Below, one piece after another: positions 16,931 through 17,818 of a stretch of DNA of 17,818 bases (positions are counted from its first letter, which is position 1; the number at the start of each line of letters is the position of its first letter). This stretch comes from Humitalea sp038323655 (GTDB lineage Bacteria > Pseudomonadota > Alphaproteobacteria > Acetobacterales > Acetobacteraceae). The translations under genes and the position numbers were made by a program. The notes under the pieces were generated by a model, which saw only the letters and a list, made by a program, of their open reading frames with translations, searched no databases and was not told where the DNA came from. The DNA lies in assembly GCA_038323655.1 (NCBI GenBank), contig JBBQHE010000074.1:1-17818 (forward strand), read 5' to 3'.

Positions 16931-16945
16931 GAACACAATGCGAAC
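16931..16945. promoter_or_regulatory. LexA (SOS) box, alphaproteobacterial type
   Basis: GAAC-ACAATGC-GAAC on the plus strand is GTTC-N7-GTTC on the minus strand, an exact match to the direct-repeat LexA operator described for alphaproteobacteria. It lies 14 nt before the uvrA ATG and 108 nt before the ssb ATG, in the shared divergent control region. It would repress uvrA directly and perhaps ssb until DNA damage. Confidence 0.82.
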
Positions 16946-16959
16946 ACGGATTCTGCCCC

Positions 16960-17818
<859 letters not shown>

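Overview
The window is high-GC bacterial chromosome, almost fully coding, and reads as an alphaproteobacterium, most likely Rhodospirillales/Acetobacteraceae (Roseomonas-like). The evidence is the alphaproteobacterial SOS-box form (GTTC-N7-GTTC) between ssb and uvrA, a UvrA first zinc finger reading CPVS, a GyrA with an acidic insert in its C-terminal domain, and an orphan Bug/TctC binding protein. The family assignment is inference from gene content, not from a marker comparison.

Layout. (1) 1-2037, minus strand: motB then motA, overlapping by ATGA and in the reverse of the usual order, followed by the first 32 codons of a probable PaaI-type thioesterase that runs off the left edge. (2) 2166-8860, plus strand: a tight six-gene operon of a family-5 solute-binding protein, nitroreductase, CitE-like lyase, amidohydrolase, Bug/TctC binding protein and enolase-superfamily enzyme. 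Three junctions are ATGA overlaps. It looks like an undescribed uptake/catabolic pathway with no permease in the window. (3) 8867-11755: a GT4 glycosyltransferase and an LpxH-like metallophosphoesterase (minus, ATGA overlap), divergent from a diacylglycerol-kinase-family lipid kinase (plus). Together they suggest a membrane glycolipid/phospholipid module. (4) 11756-12347: a decayed stretch holding the remains of an AraC-family regulator, next to the 3' end of a tRNA-Lys(UUU) gene. (5) 12348-16822, minus strand: ssb, gyrA, coaD and a secreted cyclophilin run as one packed operon, closed by a clear intrinsic terminator, with tRNA-Lys just behind it. (6) 16960-17818, plus: the first 286 codons of uvrA, divergent from ssb across a 137-bp gap that carries an SOS box.

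How the genes fit together. The right half is conserved housekeeping: DNA repair and replication, topology, CoA synthesis and protein folding. The left half is motility plus accessory metabolism. The most unusual points are the six-gene catabolic operon; the missing conventional start codon of its nitroreductase, where one extra base would restore a GTGA junction; the AraC pseudogene whose frame stays readable past its stop; Ala in place of Ser83 in GyrA; and a -35-like element inside the loop of the terminator in front of tRNA-Lys.
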